This document shows positions 34,772 to 43,046 of a DNA stretch of 43,046 nt, piece after piece. The translations under genes and the position numbers were made by a program. Source of the DNA: Burkholderiales bacterium (GTDB taxonomy: Bacteria > Pseudomonadota > Gammaproteobacteria > Burkholderiales > Burkholderiaceae); the NCBI GenBank assembly GCA_947371645.1, contig CANBQJ010000006.1:1-43046 (forward strand), in the 5' to 3' direction. Each line of letters begins with the position of its first letter. The stretch's first letter is position 1. The notes under the pieces were generated by a model, which saw nothing but the letters and a program-made list of their open reading frames with translations, made no database searches and was not told the DNA's origin.

Positions 34772-35832
34772 TGGCGTTCAACTTTCCCAAAGCCCGGCGC
34801 ACGGTGCACCGGCTGCTCAAAGGCCGTGCCGTGAGCATGGCCGAAGCCACCTCGCGCAGCTGGGTGATCTGCCCCGAAAGCACGGTGCAGGTGGCGCCGG
34901 CCCTGCACCCGCCTGGCGCCATCGAAGCCATCCAGCAGCTGTCGCCTTACCGGCAGTGGGCCACAGAAGAGGCGCTCATCCAGGGTGGCGAGCAGCTGCT
35001 GGGGGCCACCACGGCACACCGCTTTCAAGGCGTCGACCTGGTGGACGGTCAGCTGTATTGCGGGGCCTGGGAAGACCGCGTGGGCGCCTCGTCGCCAGGT
35101 TGGCGTTTGGCGGCGGCGCCCTCGGAGCCGCCAGTGAAAGAAGCCAGCCTGGTGTCCACGCGGTCGGGCTGCGAGTTTTTCGGCTGCCTCTTGCTCGACG
35201 ACTTCCCCATCGAGCTCCTGGCCGAAGGCGACGCGCCCAAAGTGTGCGTGCCATCGCGGCCTTCGGGCCACGAAGCGGGCTACCGTGAACTGCTGGGCTT
35301 GCAGCCCCGACGTGAGCTGCGTCGCACCCGTGTGGACGAGCTCACCGTGTGGGTGGACCCGCCCCACAACCCATCCAAATCAGACCGCTACCGGCGGCTG
35401 CGCCGGGCATTGCGCGAGCGCGTGGGGCCACACCAGGGTGAGGCGTCCGGCGGCCCCCGCGTCTACTTGCGTCGAGGTGGCGCCGGGCAGCAGCGCCTGC
35501 TGGTCAATGAGCCCGAGCTCGAAGCGGCGCTGGCGGGCCAGGGCTTCCTGATCCTGGACCCGATGCAGACCTCGGCTCGGGACATCGCCCGCTTGACCCT
35601 CGACGCCAGCCTGGTGGTCAGCGTGGAGGGCAGCCAGATTTCTCACGCCATTTTTTCGATGGCCGAGCAGGCCACGCTGGTGGTGCTTCAGCCGCCCACG
35701 CGCTTTTGCCTGCAGTACAAGGAATACACCGACGCGCTGGACATGCGCTTTGGCTTCTTCGTGTGCACACCACGGGCGCAAGGTTTTGCCATCGACCTGC
35801 CTGTTTTCCTGTCGTGGCTGGACCAGCTCTGA
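34771..35832 (+). CDS. Family-61-like glycosyltransferase
   Basis: The C-terminal half resembles GT61/DUF563 proteins: VYLRRGGAGQQRLLVNEPELE, shown by landmarks YLRRGG and NEPELEAAL, then GFLILDP and a VVSVEGSQISHAIFSM segment that replaces the family's G-x-H-G-A loop. The N-terminal half is not recognisable and has no signal peptide or membrane segment. Length is 353. ATG 34771 overlaps the decarboxylase stop (TGATG). It probably adds a sugar to the product of this operon. The histidine of the usual loop seems shifted to SQISH, so the activity call is tentative. Confidence 0.7.
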   Translation: MAFNFPKARRTVHRLLKGRAVSMAEATSRSWVICPESTVQVAPALHPPGAIEAIQQLSPYRQWATEEALIQGGEQLLGATTAHRFQGVDLVDGQLYCGAWEDRVGASSPGWRLAAAPSEPPVKEASLVSTRSGCEFFGCLLLDDFPIELLAEGDAPKVCVPSRPSGHEAGYRELLGLQPRRELRRTRVDELTVWVDPPHNPSKSDRYRRLRRALRERVGPHQGEASGGPRVYLRRGGAGQQRLLVNEPELEAALAGQGFLILDPMQTSARDIARLTLDASLVVSVEGSQISHAIFSMAEQATLVVLQPPTRFCLQYKEYTDALDMRFGFFVCTPRAQGFAIDLPVFLSWLDQL

Positions 35833-35989
35833 TCGCTCGGCCGTGACAATGTGCCGGCGCAGCGTGGCCAGCGCCCCCTGCAGGGCTTGCTCGCCTTCAG
35901 GCCGTTGCCGCTGACGCCGAAACCGTACGTACAGGGGCGAGGGCGCAAGGGGCGTCACCACGGTCCCGCCTTTGGACACGGGGTAGTGC

Positions 35990-37648
35990 ATGGCGTCAGC
36001 CGGTTTCAGCGGAACACATTTCATTTTTCGACCGGGCATGTGGCTCATGCGGCGCTTGCCGCCGGCGGCCAAGCTGAGCCTGGTCGGCCTGTGCGCCGCG
36101 GTGGGGCCTTTCGTGCCGGTGCTGTGCCAGTGGCTCTACCCCGGCTGCACAGTCGAGCAGCTGGCCAATGTGGCCGTGCTCTCGGGTGGGCTGGCGCTCT
36201 ATGTGTTCGCCGCGTACGTCCGCACCTTGCTGGGTGCCACGCGCGTGCTGCAGGCCTCGGTGGCGCAGCTGGCCGCGGGCGACCTGGCCGCGCGCATCCG
36301 CTTGCGGACCACCGATGAGCTGGCGGTCGTGGGCGACACCATGGACCAGGCCACCGGCTACATCTCCCAGATGGTGTCGGACATCCGCAGCACCTCGACC
36401 ATGGTGGCGCAGTCGGGCATCCGCCTGGCCGAAGACACCCAGGCCATGGCCGCCCAGGTGGACGACCAGGCCCGCAACCTGGAGACCACGGCGCAGCGCG
36501 TGCGCGATGTCAATGCCGCCGTGAGCAGCAGCGCCCGCAGCGCGCAGGCGGTGGACGAGCAGGTGGCCCAGGTGCGCCAGATTGCCGAGGCGGGCGGGGC
36601 AGCCGTCCACAGCGCGGTGACCTCCGTGCAGGACATCCAGGCCAGCTCGCGCCGCATGCAGGACATCATCGCCGTCATCGAAGGCATCGCCTTCCAGACC
36701 AACATCCTGGCCCTGAATGCCGCCGTGGAAGCGGCCCGTGCGGGCGAGCAGGGGAGAGGGTTTGCCGTGGTGGCGGCCGAAGTGCGCTCGCTGGCGCAGC
36801 GCAGCGCCACGTCCGCCAAAGAAATCAAGCAGCTCATCGGCGAGTCCGTGGCGCACGTCGACCAGGGCGTGCAGCAGATCCATGGCACCCGAGAGGCCTT
36901 CGAGCGCATCTTGCAGGGCATCCGCACCGTGGCCGACGAGGTGCGCAACATCGCCGCCAACACCCAGGACCAGAGCCAGGCGCTGGACCAGGTCGCCCAG
37001 GCGATGGCCCAGCTGGACCAGATCACGCGCCATAGCACGAGCGTGGTGCAGCAGGCCGCAGACAGCTCGGGTCAACTCAGCGAGCGTGCCCGCCGCCTGT
37101 CTCAGGCCGTGGCCGGCTTCCGCTTGCGGCAAGGCAGCGCGGACGAGGCACTGGCGCTGGTGCAGCAAGGCTTGCAGCTGTTCCGCAGCCAGGGCATGTC
37201 GGCCTTGCAGCAGATCACGCAACAGGGTGAGCGCTATGCCGACCGTGACATGTATGTCTTTGTCTTTGACCGGCAAGGGCAGTACCAGTCGTTTGCCGGC
37301 AAGCCGGAAAAGGTGGGCACCAATGTGCGCGCCGTGCCCGGTGTCGACGGCGACAAGCTGGTGCGCGACGCCTTCGAGCGTGCTGCCCACGGCGGTGGTT
37401 GGGTGGACTACGAGTTCGCCAACCCCTTGACGGGCAAGTCCGACCTCAAGACCTCCTATGTCGAGGCCATCGCCGACAACCTGGTGATGGGCTGTGGCGT
37501 CTACAAGCAAGTGAACCAGCACAGCAAGGTGCTGGCCGCATTGTCCGGTGTACCGATGCGCAAGGCGCAGCGTGAGGTTCTGGGGCTGGCCGCGCAGCCT
37601 GCGCCGGGCTCGTCGACCCGTCCAGGCCTGGGATGGCAAAAAGCCTGA
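35990..37648 (+). CDS. Chemoreceptor with C-terminal Cache-like sensor
   Basis: A methyl-accepting protein of unusual layout. Two membrane segments (about 27-50 and 60-80) with only a short loop between them are followed by a HAMP-like stretch and the signalling domain with [20 protein letters not shown] and [20 protein letters not shown] motifs. After it, at about residues 395-510, lies a Cache-2-like domain ([22 protein letters not shown]; landmarks [31 protein letters not shown]). That would put the sensor in the cytoplasm. ATG 36038 or 36047 could also be the start. A periplasmic-binding protein and kinase follow. Confidence 0.88.
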   Translation: MASAGFSGTHFIFRPGMWLMRRLPPAAKLSLVGLCAAVGPFVPVLCQWLYPGCTVEQLANVAVLSGGLALYVFAAYVRTLLGATRVLQASVAQLAAGDLAARIRLRTTDELAVVGDTMDQATGYISQMVSDIRSTSTMVAQSGIRLAEDTQAMAAQVDDQARNLETTAQRVRDVNAAVSSSARSAQAVDEQVAQVRQIAEAGGAAVHSAVTSVQDIQASSRRMQDIIAVIEGIAFQTNILALNAAVEAARAGEQGRGFAVVAAEVRSLAQRSATSAKEIKQLIGESVAHVDQGVQQIHGTREAFERILQGIRTVADEVRNIAANTQDQSQALDQVAQAMAQLDQITRHSTSVVQQAADSSGQLSERARRLSQAVAGFRLRQGSADEALALVQQGLQLFRSQGMSALQQITQQGERYADRDMYVFVFDRQGQYQSFAGKPEKVGTNVRAVPGVDGDKLVRDAFERAAHGGGWVDYEFANPLTGKSDLKTSYVEAIADNLVMGCGVYKQVNQHSKVLAALSGVPMRKAQREVLGLAAQPAPGSSTRPGLGWQKA

Positions 37649-37731
37649 TGGCCCAGGCGCCCCAGGCCCGTTGACGGGGTCGCCAAGCTGTGTTCTGCTG
37701 GGCACCGGTTTGGTGTCAACGTGAATCTGCA

Positions 37732-38763
37732 ATGGGGATGCGCATGCGAACCCTTGGCTTAACGTGGCGTGGACGCAAGCCAGTGTGCAGTTGGGCGCTG
37801 GGCTGCGTGCTGCTGTCGCTCAGTGGGGCCTTGTGGGCTCAGACCAAGGTCTTTGGCCTGTCGGGCAAGCGGGTGGATGACCCGGTGTTCATCACCGTCT
37901 GGCGAGGCTGCGAAGACGAAGCCCGCAAGCAGGGCGACCAGTGTGTGCACCTGGGGCAGCCCGGGCCTGCCAATGCGCGGGCTCAGGACGAAGCCCTGGC
38001 GGCACACCTGAGCCATCACAGCGATGGCATCGCGGTGTCCGTCACCCACTCCGGCTTCCTGGCCGGGCACGCCTTGAAGGCCGCGCAGGCCAAAGGCGTG
38101 CCCATCGTCACCTTCGACTCCGACCTGGACGAGTTGCAAAGGGGCATGCGGCGCAGCTACGTGGGCCCCGACAACCTGAGCTTCGGGCTTGATCTGGGTC
38201 AGCTTGTCCGGTGGCGGTGGCCGCAGGGCGGCATCGCCTGCCTGATGAGCGCAGACCCTCACGACCCCAATCTGCAGGCCCGCCTGCAGGGTGTGCGGCA
38301 AGCGCTGTCCGGCGATTCGCGCTGGCCCTCGGGGCAACTCAAACTCACGGGTCAGGGCGGCTGGACCGAATCACCCCGTTGCCCCTGGTTCAATGGTGAC
38401 AGCCAGGACCGTGCGCTCAAGCAGCTGGGCACGTCGCTGCAAGACCCGCGCGTGGACGTGCTCATCTCGGTCGGCGCCTGGCCCTTGCTTGACTTGCAGG
38501 CCTACGCGGCCCTGGTGCGCCGCATTCAGGTCACCCGACCCGATGCCGGGCAGCGCGTGTTCGTGGGCACGGGCACGTCCACACCTCAGGAGCTGCAACT
38601 GCTGCGCGAGGGCCTGATCGGCGGGCTGGCCGCCATCGATTTCGAGACGATGGGACGACAAGCCTATCTGGCGCTCAAGCGCATCAGCCTGGGCGAAGCC
38701 GTTGAGCCCTTGATCAGGACGGGGGCCACCCTTCATCAAGGCAGCGGGGCTGTCCACCCCTGA
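37732..38763 (+). CDS. Periplasmic sugar-binding-type protein
   Basis: It resembles ABC-type sugar-binding proteins (Peripla_BP_4). The signal peptide spans about 1-36 with likely cleavage after LWA. FVGTGTSTPQELQLLREG and VPIVTFDSD are typical of this fold, and DGIAVSVTHSGFL matches the first-domain strand-loop. No transporter genes follow; instead a hybrid kinase starts 17 bases later, so this protein probably feeds that kinase's sensor. ATG 37732 gives 343 residues; ATGs at 37738 and 37744 lie close by. The ligand is unknown, possibly a sugar or autoinducer-2. Confidence 0.8.
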   Translation: MGMRMRTLGLTWRGRKPVCSWALGCVLLSLSGALWAQTKVFGLSGKRVDDPVFITVWRGCEDEARKQGDQCVHLGQPGPANARAQDEALAAHLSHHSDGIAVSVTHSGFLAGHALKAAQAKGVPIVTFDSDLDELQRGMRRSYVGPDNLSFGLDLGQLVRWRWPQGGIACLMSADPHDPNLQARLQGVRQALSGDSRWPSGQLKLTGQGGWTESPRCPWFNGDSQDRALKQLGTSLQDPRVDVLISVGAWPLLDLQAYAALVRRIQVTRPDAGQRVFVGTGTSTPQELQLLREGLIGGLAAIDFETMGRQAYLALKRISLGEAVEPLIRTGATLHQGSGAVHP

Positions 38764-38780
38764 CCACCAACAGACAAGCC

Positions 38781-41963
<3,183 letters not shown>

Positions 41964-41989
41964 TCCCACTCCGAGTTTGGGGTGGCCGT

Positions 41990-42547
41990 TCAGGTGCGGT
42001 TGTTGCGCCGCCGCTGGGCCATCTCGCGGCCCATGCCCTTGAGGTCCCATTCGGCGATGCGGGACCGGGCCTCGGGGTAGATGAGCGATTCTTCCAGGGC
42101 CATGTGGTCCTGGTAGAGCGCCTGGAAGACTGGCACGGCATGCAGCAACTGGTCGATGTTGTGCCAGTTGTAGCCCGCGGCAATCGATTCGATCTGAGGT
42201 GCCAGCTCCAGCCAGTCTTCTTCGATCCAGCCGTGGTCCTGCTGCAGGCGCAGCGTGGTGCGCACCAGCTCGTCGTCGCCGCTGCGGATCAGGGCCGGGA
42301 AGATGTGCAACTCTTCATCGCGGTGGTGTTCGCGTGCCGTGTGCGTGAAGAACTGGAAGAGGTCTCGCGCCAGGGTGCGGGCGCTGCTGTCCACGCCCTG
42401 GTCTTGCACGTGCGTGACCAGCTCGCCCAACTGGACCAAGGCGGTGGCCATTTGCTGATGGCAGGCGTCGAGCACGTCAAAGGGCTGGACGGTGCGGGGG
42501 GTGGCCTTGGGGCTGGCGGTGGTGGCTGCAGCGGCTTGGGGGCACAT
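41990..42547 (-). CDS. Hemerythrin-like HHE domain protein
   Basis: A four-helix bundle predicted to bind a di-iron site for oxygen or stress sensing. Possible ligands are H30, H74 or H75, E78 or E79, H105, H148 and E152, within TAREHHRDEELHIFP and HMALEESLIYP. The 185-residue product ends in RRRNNRT. ATG 42547 (MCPQ) has GGAG seven bases upstream; the frame is open to 42847 but without conserved sequence. It lies after the radical SAM gene on the same strand. Oxygen binding cannot be proved from the sequence. Confidence 0.87.
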   Translation of the reverse strand: MCPQAAAATTASPKATPRTVQPFDVLDACHQQMATALVQLGELVTHVQDQGVDSSARTLARDLFQFFTHTAREHHRDEELHIFPALIRSGDDELVRTTLRLQQDHGWIEEDWLELAPQIESIAAGYNWHNIDQLLHAVPVFQALYQDHMALEESLIYPEARSRIAEWDLKGMGREMAQRRRNNRT

Positions 42548-42650
42548 GGCGGGCTCCAGGTGGCCGACTCGGCACGGAGATCGCGCCTGCGGGTTCGGCC
42601 CTGATGCCATTGTGGGCAGCGCCCCGGCGGCCGCCTTGCGGCAGGTCAAG

Positions 42651-43046
42651 TCAGCGCGTGGCCAGCGCCTGGTCGATGAAATGGCGCGGCACCGTGGTCC
42701 GGGGCACCTTGACGTCGAACCAGCTGCGCACGTCGGCGTCCAGCAGGTGGCCGTGCATGAAGTTGTAGATGGCCTTCTTGAGCGCACGGCCCATGGCGTC
42801 GTGGTCCACCCCGCTGGGGTCCACAAAGGCCACATCGTTGCGGGCAAAGCCCTGGTGCGGCCGGTGTTGCAGCGTCACGCCGTAGGCGCCCGGGTCCAGG
42901 CCCACGGGCGAATGCACGGTGCAGGCAAAGCGGTGGAAGAAGCCGCTCTGTATGCAGCCGGCTTCGAACAGTTGGCGCACGTACTCCAGCGCGTCCACCG
43001 TGTCTTGCACGGTCTGGGTGGGGAAGCCGTACATCAGGTAGGCGTG
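42651..43046 (-). CDS. Radical SAM protein, C-terminal part (partial)
   Basis: The gene runs off the window end, so only the last 131 residues are visible. They include LMYGFPTQT and ALEYVRQLFEAG, typical of B12-binding-domain radical SAM proteins, followed by a segment (FHRFACTVHSPVGLDP) of the same group. The cysteine cluster that binds the iron-sulphur centre would lie upstream, outside the window. Between its stop and the hemerythrin gene are about 100 bases with no evident promoter. Confidence 0.75.
   Translation of the reverse strand, partial: HAYLMYGFPTQTVQDTVDALEYVRQLFEAGCIQSGFFHRFACTVHSPVGLDPGAYGVTLQHRPHQGFARNDVAFVDPSGVDHDAMGRALKKAIYNFMHGHLLDADVRSWFDVKVPRTTVPRHFIDQALATR

Noticed and set aside
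35833..35989. Gap before the second chemoreceptor, with palindrome TACGTA
   Set aside because: A six-base palindrome is expected by chance; no promoter, RNA or gene could be supported.

Overview
This 43 kb window is a high-GC bacterial chromosome segment, almost certainly from the order Burkholderiales (Betaproteobacteria). The pointers are the gene content and order (a DUF3579 gene, argF-argD, rpsT and murJ side by side), the long S20 form, and the genes typical of the exosortase A system. Genus is inference only; a Comamonadaceae or Aquabacterium/Leptothrix-type genome would fit. I see no insertion sequences, phage genes or CRISPR arrays. Coding density is very high.

Layout. (1) 1-5.2 kb: end of a flagellar export and regulation operon (flhA end, flhF, a degenerate flhG-like gene, fliA), then a chemoreceptor that looks FliA-driven. 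(2) 5.2-8.6 kb: argD-argF on the minus strand with a terminator-like hairpin in its leader, a DUF3579 gene behind a possible sigma-54 promoter, and rpsT. (3) 8.7-15.4 kb: murJ facing an alr-thioesterase-radA operon, then lplT and a small secreted protein. (4) 15.4-24.4 kb: a HerA-like ATPase divergent from a long housekeeping run (yebC, purD, hemF, nadD, rsfS, rlmH, maf, rng). (5) 24.5-29.6 kb: the outer-membrane tether genes tolB-pal-cpoB, tcdA, two tRNA-Lys genes with different anticodons, a strong terminator and rdgC.

(6) 29.65-35.8 kb is the main accessory block. Two divergent operons encode the auxiliary enzymes of the type 1 exosortase (PEP-CTERM) system. The minus-strand operon holds an acyl carrier protein and two alpha/beta hydrolases. 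The plus-strand operon holds an acyl-CoA ligase, a PLP decarboxylase and a family-61-like glycosyltransferase. No exosortase, PEP-CTERM protein or polysaccharide polymerisation gene is visible, so the set works detached from its usual neighbours or serves another small-molecule or glycan pathway. (7) 36-42 kb: a signalling block with a chemoreceptor carrying its Cache-like sensor at the C-terminus, a periplasmic sugar-binding-type protein and a large hybrid histidine kinase that probably form a sensing pair. (8) 42-43 kb: a hemerythrin-like protein and the C-terminal part of a radical SAM protein.

The most unusual items are the FlhG-like protein that keeps the FlhF-activating helix but lacks the ATP-binding loop, the ribosome silencing factor with a long histone-H1-like Lys/Ala tail, the detached exosortase-associated enzyme set with an inverted repeat between its operons, the inverted chemoreceptor, and several leader or promoter structures (argD, rpsT, murJ, rng, DUF3579).
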